Origin: Thermoplasmatota archaeon
GTDB taxonomy: Archaea; Thermoplasmatota; E2; DHVEG-1
NCBI GenBank assembly: GCA_016930995.1
Contig: JAFGFQ010000040.1
Location: 1-28,086, forward strand
Direction: 5' to 3'
DNA length: 28,086 nt
In this document: piece after piece, positions 1-7,562 of the stretch
Position numbering within the stretch: the stretch's first letter is position 1
How the letters are laid out: every line of letters starts with the position of its first letter
Notes under the pieces: generated by a model
Told to the model about the DNA's origin: nothing
Databases searched by the model: none
The model's input: only the letters and a program-made list of their open reading frames with translations
Made by a program: the position numbers and the translations under genes

Positions 1-120
1 ATGAAAAAACAAGTAAAAAATCAAAAAAATCTCTGATTAATACTCTGTTAAGAGAGACATAACACGGTTTTAAGACTCGTGCTTTTGTGCGAATGATAAA
101 CGATCTTCTTGAAGAGTTCT

Positions 121-141
121 AAGGGTCCAACGCCCTTTTTT
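121..141 (+). terminator. Hairpin plus T-run, possible terminator of a gene left of the window
   Basis: AAGGG (121-125) can pair with CCCTT (133-137) across a 7-base loop, and the 3' arm runs into six T residues (136-141) followed by more T-rich sequence. This would suit a terminator for + strand transcription entering from the left. The stem is short, so the call is tentative. Confidence 0.35.
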
Positions 142-386
142 CTATTTCCCGGGAGAAAAAATATTTTTTACAGAAGAAAAAAAATATCAAGCCAACGGAG
201 GGATACGAAAAAAAGTCCTGATTACTACCTTAAAAAATCCTTAAAATTACTCCTAAAACTCTAAAATAGAAATTTTTATATAAGAATCTTGAAAAATTAT
301 CTCAAATAATGTTTGACAGAAAGGAATCTATCACGGATTTCCTTATGATAAATTTATTTCTTTATTTTCTGTGGTAGTGTTTTACG

Positions 387-403
387 CTAGGTCTATATTC
401 CCT
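387..403 (+). repeat. Degenerate 17-base direct repeat, copy A
   Basis: CTAGGTCTATATTCCCT matches the copy at 591-607 in 16 of 17 positions. Both copies are preceded by CTGTGG 16-18 bases upstream and both run into C-rich sequence ending in CTGCA. The function is unknown; they may be remnants of one duplicated element. Confidence 0.5.
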
Positions 404-578
404 ATGGGGGTATTATTGCCAGGAGTTCAAATCCCTTCCCCTGCACAAATTAATCACCTCGAACTTACTGGCAAATTCGCGCTCACTTCCCAACGAGAAT
501 ATCTAAAATAAATATCTTTATTAGCCCGAAGATGATTACGATATACGAAAGCATACTTTGATCTTTTTTTCGTCCTGT

Positions 579-606
579 GGGGATATCACTCTAGGTCTAT
601 ATCCCC
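579..606. repeat. Perfect 8-bp inverted repeat (hairpin)
   Basis: GGGGATAT at 579-586 is the exact reverse complement of ATATCCCC at 599-606, separated by 12 bases that include the conserved CTAGGTCT core of repeat copy B. It could form an RNA hairpin or be a protein-binding palindrome. No T-run follows, so it is not a convincing terminator. Confidence 0.5.
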
Positions 607-607
607 T
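591..607 (+). repeat. Degenerate 17-base direct repeat, copy B
   Basis: CTAGGTCTATATCCCCT differs from copy A (387-403) at one position. In this copy the repeat forms the loop and the 3' arm of the 579-606 hairpin, which copy A does not conserve exactly. Confidence 0.5.
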
Positions 608-712
608 CCTGCAGCATTTTGAATCTTAGTATTCTCTGGTATATATTTGATTTCCTATCAACAAAACATCGGTTTCTTCTTTTAGATAAAAATAATCGAT
701 TAAAGATACAAT

Positions 713-741
713 TTTACGATTTTAAAAAAACAAATCGTAAA
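713..741. promoter_or_regulatory. Palindrome over a TATA-like core, upstream of the C13 peptidase gene
   Basis: TTTACGATTT (713-722) and AAATCGTAAA (732-741) are perfect reverse complements with a 9-base A-rich spacer, so a TTTTAAAA-like box sits inside the palindrome. It ends about 60 bases before the GTG start at 802, which places a plausible transcription start near 750. A dimeric regulator binding over the TATA box is one reading; a simple hairpin is another. Confidence 0.45.
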
Positions 742-801
742 CGATACCCTTAAAAACAGGTGCAAGGATTATATTATCAATGATATAGGGGGATCTGAAA
801 A

Positions 802-2724
802 GTGAAGAATAAGAAAAAGACGTTTCTGAACGCGTGTTTGATGATTAGTATTTTATGCGCTGTAAATTGTTCAACCATGATAGCTGCAACCGAACCAAAG
901 ACGGACCTTGAGAACGTCGCGGACTATATCCTCGATCATCTCTCTTATAGTGAAAATGACCAACATCTCTATTACATTTGGGGGCCGGTTATGAGAGGTG
1001 AGAGCATTCGGACGACGAAGGAATCTCTCTTTGAAGTCCCTTGTGAAGGATATGTGATGTATATTGATTTATATCCAATGGCGAACATGTTCCATCCGGT
1101 TCAATACGTGTTTCTTGCCCAGGAAACAAAGGACCTCATCGTGTTTGATGCAAAAAGTTCACCACTGAATTTCCATCAGTACATATTATATGATACACCC
1201 TACTCGGATTTCTTCTACTCTGTGGAAAACAGACGAGTCCCGCTCCCAAAAAAGACAGCACCTCAAGAAAGTGAGACGAGAACTGATAGTCGATGGGCGG
1301 TATTGTTGAATGGTGGATATGATTCATCCAACAATCATGTACGGTATTGGAATGATTTGTCCAATATCTATATCACCTTGAACGCTGTGTACGAGTTTCC
1401 TGATGAGAATATCATCGTGCTCTGCTCTGATGGGTTAAACACTGCCCCTGATCAATCAAATGGTCAGAATTCCAACCCTGATTTGGATGGCGATGGTGAC
1501 GCGGACATTATGTACTCCTGCATTCTCTCAAATGTGAACGCGGTGTTTGCGGGTCTAGCAGCGAATTTCACTGGGACAGAAAAATTATTTGTGTTTACAA
1601 CCGACCATGGGAGTTCTGTCAGCGGATGGAATGTCGTTCAGAACCTGTGGAACCACGAGGTTCTTACCGATGCACATTTCGCAGAGCTCTTAGCAGCCAT
1701 CCCAGCCAGTGAAATCATCTGCACACTTGAACCATGTTACTCCGGTGGATTTTTAGATAATATCGTCGTCCCACCCGGGCCGATTGTCGCATCATCCGCC
1801 TGTCGACATGATGAATCATCATGGGCAATGTCAGATTTAATCTATGATGAATACGTGTTTTATTGGACTGCTGCGGTAAAAGGGGAAGATGCCTATGGGA
1901 ATCCAGTTGATGCTGATACCAACGATGATGGATTTGTGACGATGGATGAGGCATTCATCTATGCAGAAGCCCATGATACCCGACCGGAAAGCCCCCAGTA
2001 CGGGGAGTACCCTGATGACACCGGGTCGTATATATCCCTCTGGGTGACTAGTGATCCACCGGCTCAACCAACAAGACCAAACGGTCCGACCCTTGGTATT
2101 TGGCATGCAGAATATTCCTATTCTAGTATGACCACAGAACCAGATAATGAACAGATTTACTATCGGTTCGACTGGGATGATGGAACAAACAGTGGTTGGC
2201 TTGGACCGTTCGGCTCAGGAGTAACTGCGACTGCATCCCATATTTGGACCGTGTTGGGAACCTATAATGTCACGGTAAAAGCTCGGGATATTTGGGGTGC
2301 GGGGAGCATCATTTCAGACCCCTTGGTGGTAACCATAACTGATAACACCCCGCCGAACACTCCGTCAATCACTGGTGAATCACACGTCAGACCAAAGACC
2401 GCCTACACGTATACCTTGAGTGGCACCGATAATCAAAGCCAGGACCTGACGTACTACATAGACTGGGGTGATGGCAACGCTGCGGTCGGTCTAGGCCCAT
2501 ATCATTCTGGTGAAACATTCACGCTATCACATAGCTGGAAGTATAAGGGGACCTATACCATTAAAACCCGGACGACTGACACGATAGGAGCGAACAGTGA
2601 ATGGGCGACTATTGAGGTGATAGCACCGACTGATTACGGATTCTCTCTGATCGATTTCCTTCAGCAGGTTTTTGAACGCCATCCGTATTGGTTCCCGATT
2701 CTCCGCTACCTCATTGAGCGCTAA
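802..2724 (+). CDS. Secreted legumain/caspase-like (C13-type) cysteine peptidase with two PKD domains
   Basis: This is a 640-residue exported protein. A signal peptide covers about residues 1-29, with a lysine-rich start and a hydrophobic core. Residues 35-150 form an N-terminal region that could be a prodomain. Residues 165-415 look like the clan CD (C13/caspase) fold: LFVFTTDHGS supplies the candidate catalytic His269, and LEPCYSGG supplies Cys312. Two acidic loops (NPDLDGDGDAD near 226 and DADTNDDGFVTMDEA near 370) look calcium-binding. PKD-like domains occupy about 445-513 and 535-607. The last 26 residues form a tail that resembles the ends of both ASST proteins in this window. The GTG start is chosen because GGGGGA (788-793) sits 8 bases upstream. 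Likely role: extracellular protein degradation or processing at the cell surface. The substrate is unknown. Confidence 0.8.
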   Translation: MKNKKKTFLNACLMISILCAVNCSTMIAATEPKTDLENVADYILDHLSYSENDQHLYYIWGPVMRGESIRTTKESLFEVPCEGYVMYIDLYPMANMFHPVQYVFLAQETKDLIVFDAKSSPLNFHQYILYDTPYSDFFYSVENRRVPLPKKTAPQESETRTDSRWAVLLNGGYDSSNNHVRYWNDLSNIYITLNAVYEFPDENIIVLCSDGLNTAPDQSNGQNSNPDLDGDGDADIMYSCILSNVNAVFAGLAANFTGTEKLFVFTTDHGSSVSGWNVVQNLWNHEVLTDAHFAELLAAIPASEIICTLEPCYSGGFLDNIVVPPGPIVASSACRHDESSWAMSDLIYDEYVFYWTAAVKGEDAYGNPVDADTNDDGFVTMDEAFIYAEAHDTRPESPQYGEYPDDTGSYISLWVTSDPPAQPTRPNGPTLGIWHAEYSYSSMTTEPDNEQIYYRFDWDDGTNSGWLGPFGSGVTATASHIWTVLGTYNVTVKARDIWGAGSIISDPLVVTITDNTPPNTPSITGESHVRPKTAYTYTLSGTDNQSQDLTYYIDWGDGNAAVGLGPYHSGETFTLSHSWKYKGTYTIKTRTTDTIGANSEWATIEVIAPTDYGFSLIDFLQQVFERHPYWFPILRYLIER

Positions 2725-2728
2725 AACC

Positions 2729-2749
2729 TCTTTTTTTCTTTCTTTTTTT
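2729..2749 (+). terminator. T-rich tract after the C13 peptidase gene
   Basis: Two runs of seven T residues broken by CTTTC lie just downstream of the stop codon. Archaeal RNA polymerase typically terminates at such U-rich tracts without needing a hairpin. Confidence 0.6.
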
Positions 2750-2778
2750 GTGTTCATACCTTCTCTTGTAAGAGGAGA

Positions 2779-2787
2779 TTTTAAATA
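2779..2787 (+). promoter_or_regulatory. TATA box upstream of the FN3/PKD surface protein
   Basis: TTTTAAATA follows purine-rich AGAGGAGA, as expected for a BRE/TATA pair. A transcription start near 2812 would leave a leader of about 125 bases before the ATG at 2939. That is unusually long, so either the leader has a role or a closer promoter was missed. Confidence 0.45.
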
Positions 2788-2938
2788 GATTTATCCGCTA
2801 TCATTCCTGACGTGGTAATGGAGAGATAAACCTCTAATAGGAATAAAAAAAAACTGGGGATTAAACCGGTGAGGAATCCTGTTGGAGTGGATATGAGTCA
2901 AGTTCATTTAATACAAGAGCGGGGACTGGGTAAGAAGT

Positions 2939-5044
2939 ATGCATACGAGGAACCAAAACAAAAAAAAACCAAGGAATAGAAAGATAGTCGTTTATTCAAT
3001 GATCATATTATTTTTGGGAAGTATTCTTTTTCCTTTGGTGAATATCAACGTTAAGTTCTCTCAGATAACCATGGACGAACCCGATTTAGACACAACACAC
3101 AGTGCTTTTGAACAATGGTCTTGTAGGAACGATGGTTTTCTTAGAAATTGTCTGTTTCCGTGTAGTGAGAATAAGATTCATCTTATCGGTGTGCAGTTTC
3201 AGCCAGCAGAAGATCCACTACGTGATTCAAGCATAGAACCACCCGGTAATTTTACTGCGGTGGTTGTCAGTGGGTATCAAATCAACCTGACATGGACGAA
3301 TGGAACAAACGCAACGCATACGAGGATTATGCAGAAAACTGAGGGGTATCCTGAAAATTTTTCTGATGGTTATTTAGCATATAATGGAAGTTTAAAAGCC
3401 TGTTTTAATGCGAGTCTGAGTCCGAATACAACGTATTATTTTAGGGCGTGGTCGTGGAATAATTCTAGCGGACTTTGGTCTGATCTGTATGCAAGTGCTC
3501 AAAACACCACATGGAGTGCTCCGTTTGCTCCGATGAATTTCACCGCGCTTACTAGGGGGACCGATCAGATTAATTTTTCCTGGACAAAGGGTACCAATGC
3601 GACGCATACGAGGATTATGCAGAAAACGCAGGGATATCCGTTGAATATTTCTGATGGTTCCTTGGTCTATAATGATACAAATGTATCCTGGTCTAATGCG
3701 AGCCTTACCCCGGGCACACGTTATTATTTCTGTGCATGGTCTTGGAATAATTCGTCAGGACTCTGGTCAAATACGAACATTACTACCATTGGTATCACGG
3801 GTCCGGTTGCGCCAACAAATTTTACTGCGACTGCGATAAGCACAAGCCAAATCAATCTCGCATGGAACAAAGGAAGCTATGCGAATTATTCAAGGATTCA
3901 ACGACAAACAGGCGGTTATCCGTTGAATATCTCAGATGGAATAAATATCTATAACGATACCGGGGAATCGTGTTCTGATACTGGTCTTAGCCCAGGCACC
4001 ACGTATTATTATCGCGCATGGAGCTGGAATTCGACGATTCATACCTGGTCGGTTACTAATTTAAGCATCCAACGTGCGACACAAAGTGAAAGTGGTGGTA
4101 CTCCTCCACCATCATCAGGGAATCTGGCGCCAAACGCGGAAGCAGGAGGACCGTACAGCGGGGTCGTCAATCAGACAGTCACCGTAAGCGGGGCGGGAAG
4201 TACCGATGATAACGGTGTTGTTGGATACCGTTGGGATTGGACAAACGATGGAACATGGGATACAGACTGGCTTATCTCAGTGACAACAACATGTATCTAT
4301 AGAGCACTGGGGAATTATACGATAAAACTCGAGGTCAAGGATTTAGGAGGACTGACTGATACGGATACCGCGTCAATCACGATTGCCACAAGTACTGTTC
4401 ATTATACGCAAGCACCAATCGCTGATGCTGCTGGGCCGTATAGTGGATTGACCTATCAGACCATTCAATTCAACGGCTCACGAAGTTATGGAATCAATGC
4501 CAGTATTACGAACTACACGTGGGTCTTTGGTGATGGCGCCTCTGGCTATGGGATCACTCCCGTCCATGTATATGATACGGCAGGAACCTTCACCGTCATC
4601 CTTACCATACAAGATTCAAACTTGTTTCAGGCTATTGACACGACCATCGCATCGATCATCTTAGATGCGAACCGGAATAATATTTCTGATATAATGGATG
4701 AAACCATAGGAGTGGACATCTCACTATCGGATATTGTATCACTGATGATAAATGGTGTGATGTATTATCTTGTTGACACAAACCAGGATGGGATTTACGA
4801 TGTGTTTTATAATCCAAAGATAAACACAAAAAATACTCTTGGTCAACAGGAAGGAAATCAACTCATTGATATCAACGATGACGGTCTTTGGGATTTCATC
4901 TACGATCCTGTGTTAGGGTCAACATCGGTCTATGAAAAAGACAGTTTTCCTGTTGATATCACCTTGCTAGCGGTACTCATCATCGTTGTCATACTTGGTG
5001 TTGTCTTCCTGGTTGTGTGGTCGTACAGAACTGGGCGGATATAA
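2939..5044 (+). CDS. Membrane-anchored surface protein with three FN3-like and two PKD domains
   Basis: This is a 701-residue surface protein. A basic N-terminus and hydrophobic segment (residues 15-38) form a signal peptide or anchor. Three FN3-like repeats cover about 100-188, 195-285 and 290-380, each with an INxxW-type strand and an AWSWN strand. Two PKD domains cover about 397-483 and 491-575. They are followed by two acidic motifs, DTNQDGIYD and DINDDGLWD, that look like calcium-binding loops. A transmembrane helix (673-695) and a short basic tail RTGRI end the protein, placing the bulk outside the cell. Many N-x-S/T sequons suggest N-glycosylation. Its job is probably adhesion or cell-surface architecture; no catalytic domain is seen. 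No strong ribosome-binding site precedes the ATG. A stop codon in frame at 2909 rules out a much longer N-terminus. Confidence 0.75.
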   Translation: MHTRNQNKKKPRNRKIVVYSMIILFLGSILFPLVNINVKFSQITMDEPDLDTTHSAFEQWSCRNDGFLRNCLFPCSENKIHLIGVQFQPAEDPLRDSSIEPPGNFTAVVVSGYQINLTWTNGTNATHTRIMQKTEGYPENFSDGYLAYNGSLKACFNASLSPNTTYYFRAWSWNNSSGLWSDLYASAQNTTWSAPFAPMNFTALTRGTDQINFSWTKGTNATHTRIMQKTQGYPLNISDGSLVYNDTNVSWSNASLTPGTRYYFCAWSWNNSSGLWSNTNITTIGITGPVAPTNFTATAISTSQINLAWNKGSYANYSRIQRQTGGYPLNISDGINIYNDTGESCSDTGLSPGTTYYYRAWSWNSTIHTWSVTNLSIQRATQSESGGTPPPSSGNLAPNAEAGGPYSGVVNQTVTVSGAGSTDDNGVVGYRWDWTNDGTWDTDWLISVTTTCIYRALGNYTIKLEVKDLGGLTDTDTASITIATSTVHYTQAPIADAAGPYSGLTYQTIQFNGSRSYGINASITNYTWVFGDGASGYGITPVHVYDTAGTFTVILTIQDSNLFQAIDTTIASIILDANRNNISDIMDETIGVDISLSDIVSLMINGVMYYLVDTNQDGIYDVFYNPKINTKNTLGQQEGNQLIDINDDGLWDFIYDPVLGSTSVYEKDSFPVDITLLAVLIIVVILGVVFLVVWSYRTGRI
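3314..3627 (+). repeat. Internal DNA repeat of FN3-like modules 1 and 2
   Basis: A 26-base stretch at 3314-3339 recurs exactly at 3602-3627, a spacing of 288 bases or 96 codons, which is one FN3-like module. The flanking bases of modules 1 and 2 are also similar, while module 3 is more diverged. This points to duplication of one module within the gene. Confidence 0.7.
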
Positions 5045-5069
5045 TGGGAGGAATCCGCGCTTAACTCTT

Positions 5070-6404
5070 TTAAATATTTTCCATTTGATTCAAGAGACTC
5101 CCATCCCAAAAGATATTTTTTAACAGGGGATGTTTTTCATGGATCTCTTCCTCAGCATGGGTCGGGGGGAGATGATCGTCGGGCACTTTTGCAGCCCAGG
5201 CGACAAATCTTCGAACCATCCACCAGGTGTGTGTCAGTTCCACCTTAGCGTGTTTGCTTACTGGCGAGATCCCTTCCCAATGATACAATCCCGTACCAAG
5301 ACAGTTAAATGTGTCACTCTTCATTTCCGAGATATGACCATTCCACCATACCATATATTCAGGATGCGCTGCACATAATAGTATTCTTCCTTTCTTCTCG
5401 TTTGGATATACCTCTGTCGTGATACAGGGTTTATTTGCAAAATCTAACTCGATATATTTATCGGTCTTCTTCCAGTTCCCAGCCATATAAAACGTGTATA
5501 AGAATATATTTTTCAATGTGTCTTTTTCTTTTTTTATGTACCAAGCCGCTTTCAGGAAACCACGGATAAGTCCATAGATCCCTCCAACGTATTTCCATGC
5601 ATGGATGCGAATATTTTTGTCCTCTGAGAGGTCTTGCATCGGATATCGTGCAAGGATTTTTACCTCGCGATCGGGATGTTCGGGTACGACCAGTGCGGGT
5701 CCTGCCCACCAGCGGATCCGTTCAATATCTTTATCAAAACCTGAGGTGATAGGATGATCATGATAAATCTGAAAATCTATGGGTACTCCCCCCGTGTGGA
5801 TCTGAGCTCCATCCACTGTTTCTCCTGGAGCAAAGGAAAACGCGTACGCGACTGCACCGATTTTCTCCGGATGTTTTTTTTGAAAGGGGAAAAACAGGGG
5901 GAAGGCAAGTGATTTGTAATACGATGATACACAGGTGACTCCAATAGCGCTTTTATGATATTGTCGTTCTACAAACGTCTGAGGTTTTTTCTGAGCGGTC
6001 TTTAAATCTGTTATCAGCGCGGTTCCTCCACAGATCCCGACATACCCACCACCGTCCCGGATGAACGCTGAGATGTTTTTCTTCCATTTTATCGCCTTCC
6101 GGGAAAACTGAAATCCTTTAATGATCGCAAGTCCGTCCCCAACACCACCCCCGGGGACAAGCAACACATCGAACTGGTTGGTTCTCAACCGACCCTTTAA
6201 AATATCCTTATCATAGATATACTGTGTATGAATGGTGTAGGTTGTGTTGTTCACCTTCCAGGTATAGTCCTGAAGAATAATCGGGAAGAAATGCTTCCCT
6301 GACCCCCAGCCGAAGAGTTCTTCAGCAAGGATAGCGATTTTTATGATACGCACTTCCTGGTTTTTTTCTGTTTTTTCAAAGGTGCTACGTGAACCTGTGC
6401 TCAT
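5070..6404 (-). CDS. Class I glutamine amidotransferase-like protein (BPL-N-like)
   Basis: This is a 444-residue cytoplasmic protein with the hallmarks of a class I amidotransferase-like fold. A PGGG loop (LLVPGGGVGDG) is followed by a nucleophile elbow, GYVGICGGTAL, with Cys125. A late CAAHPEYM motif supplies His347 and Glu349. The resemblance is to the N-terminal-domain family of biotin-protein ligase (BPL_N), but no ligase domain is present and the natural substrate is unknown. The segment between the elbow and the His-Glu pair is long, so an insertion is likely. The ATG at 6404 is preferred because it lies five bases after the upstream stop and follows GAAGTGA. An alternative ATG at 6434 would overlap the upstream gene by 25 bases and lacks a ribosome-binding site. 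It is probably co-transcribed with the sulfotransferase and GNAT genes. Confidence 0.65.
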   Translation of the reverse strand: MSTGSRSTFEKTEKNQEVRIIKIAILAEELFGWGSGKHFFPIILQDYTWKVNNTTYTIHTQYIYDKDILKGRLRTNQFDVLLVPGGGVGDGLAIIKGFQFSRKAIKWKKNISAFIRDGGGYVGICGGTALITDLKTAQKKPQTFVERQYHKSAIGVTCVSSYYKSLAFPLFFPFQKKHPEKIGAVAYAFSFAPGETVDGAQIHTGGVPIDFQIYHDHPITSGFDKDIERIRWWAGPALVVPEHPDREVKILARYPMQDLSEDKNIRIHAWKYVGGIYGLIRGFLKAAWYIKKEKDTLKNIFLYTFYMAGNWKKTDKYIELDFANKPCITTEVYPNEKKGRILLCAAHPEYMVWWNGHISEMKSDTFNCLGTGLYHWEGISPVSKHAKVELTHTWWMVRRFVAWAAKVPDDHLPPTHAEEEIHEKHPLLKNIFWDGSLLNQMENI

Positions 6405-6409
6405 AGATG

Positions 6410-7540
6410 TCACTTCGGTGGGGTGTACCTCCATTGATCGATGGTGAACTTCCAGTTCTCATCAACATGATGAATTATTTTTTCATCAATGGTATAGACA
6501 TTTGTTTTGTAATCTGACTGATGCTCCAAGTATTTCTGCATCTCAGGGAGTGCTTTTTCAAAGTCAGGGATTTTTAATGTTTCATAGATGTGTTGTACTT
6601 GTTGGATCGGATTTGAGATAAGATCTTCATATCGAATTTCAACAAAGTTATCTTTCGGGATGTGTTGTTTTTGCTCAAAAAAACTCGTCATGAGCCGTTT
6701 ATAATTCTCTATTACCTGTTTTTCGATGTCCTCTTTAGAGGCATCTTGTAAGGCAAGTTTGTCTAAGACTCGTAGTCTCATCTTTTTTGTTGAAAGGTAT
6801 ACAAGGTAAGGGCTCCGGTAGATGTGAATGAATTTTGCATCAGGAAACACCTTTCGTAACTCGGTTATCCGAGCGGTGTTTGGGGGATTCTTGGAAAGAA
6901 ATCTTTTTCCGTTGTTCGCAAACGAGACTGTTTTGATAAATTTAAGATAGGTTGCGTTCCATTGGTTTTTCTCCTGCGTGGATAAACCTTGGAAATGGAT
7001 GGATTTACAATACTGTTCTTCTGCGTTTCTTGGGAAATGCAGGCAGTGGAAAAATGACCAGCAGGACAGTGTTGCAAGGGCTGCTTCATCTTCGTAGGGG
7101 CCGTCCATCTCAACTTTAATCGCATCCATAGGTCTTTCCGAGGGGAGGAATCGTGCAAGAAACTGTTTTAGTGGCTCAAGAAGGAGACAACTATCTGGTA
7201 GCAACGTATTCCAAAGAGAGGTATAGCAGAATTGAGGGTCTGTACTTAGGAGTTCATGAAGGTAGGTTGTTCCACTGCGCCAATGGCCGATGATGAAAAT
7301 CGGGGGGTGTTGTAAAGAATGATTGGTGATTTGTGTGTTATATTTTATTTTGAACAGCATTCGTACTGGTATCATACAAAAAGATATCACGGTGATAAAG
7401 AGGCCTCGATGAAGATATCTGTTGTCAATCCCGCCATTATCTTTTACGAGGTGGACCCAATGTCGAAATGAGATGCCAAACAGAGGGTGTTGCATCGTAT
7501 AATGTTGTGTTTTTATGGTTGGTTTCTCTTTGGATTTCAT
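6410..7540 (-). CDS. PAPS-dependent sulfotransferase family protein (Sulfotransfer_3-like), copy 1
   Basis: This 376-residue cytoplasmic enzyme would transfer sulfate from PAPS to a hydroxyl or amine acceptor. PPIFIIGHWRSGTTYLHELL (GHWRSGTT at residues 85-92) is the phosphosulfate-binding loop. RPMD followed by YEDEAAL and the KNPPNTARI segment match this family. FIHIYRSPYLVYLS is the 3'-phosphate-binding strand with its Arg and Ser. The ATG at 7540 is chosen because a GTG at 7591 would overlap the preceding gene and has no ribosome-binding site, and because the resulting N-terminus matches the length of the paralogue at 12804-13922. It sits between a GNAT-type gene and an amidotransferase-like gene on the same strand with gaps of a few to about 22 bases, so the three probably form an operon. 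The acceptor is unknown. Confidence 0.8.
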   Translation of the reverse strand: MKSKEKPTIKTQHYTMQHPLFGISFRHWVHLVKDNGGIDNRYLHRGLFITVISFCMIPVRMLFKIKYNTQITNHSLQHPPIFIIGHWRSGTTYLHELLSTDPQFCYTSLWNTLLPDSCLLLEPLKQFLARFLPSERPMDAIKVEMDGPYEDEAALATLSCWSFFHCLHFPRNAEEQYCKSIHFQGLSTQEKNQWNATYLKFIKTVSFANNGKRFLSKNPPNTARITELRKVFPDAKFIHIYRSPYLVYLSTKKMRLRVLDKLALQDASKEDIEKQVIENYKRLMTSFFEQKQHIPKDNFVEIRYEDLISNPIQQVQHIYETLKIPDFEKALPEMQKYLEHQSDYKTNVYTIDEKIIHHVDENWKFTIDQWRYTPPK

Positions 7541-7562
7541 GTACGTCCCTTTTTTTTCCTCT

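Larger units (their letters stand above)
1..801. other. AT-rich intergenic region without a supported gene
   Basis: No open reading frame of convincing length or composition is visible on either strand. The stretch holds a terminator-like hairpin near 121-141, an A6-T-A-T6 type palindrome near 156-169, a TATA-like box near 274-284, a degenerate 17-base repeat pair, a hairpin at 579-606, and a 10-bp palindrome at 713-741 ahead of the first gene. A B-box-like TTCAAAT lies at 426-432, but the surrounding sequence does not fold as a tRNA. A non-coding RNA downstream of the 274-284 TATA-like box cannot be excluded or supported from sequence alone. Confidence 0.6.

Noticed and set aside
63..122. 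A short open frame ending in an MINDLLEEF-like peptide
   Set aside because: Only about 19 codons follow an in-frame stop and there is no start with a ribosome-binding site. It could be a decayed gene end, but nothing identifies it.
371..445. A tRNA-like stretch with a TTCAAAT loop and a CCCCTGC-A end
   Set aside because: The T stem has a mismatch, the acceptor stem pairs poorly, and there is no proper D arm or 7-base anticodon loop. At most it is a decayed tRNA fragment.
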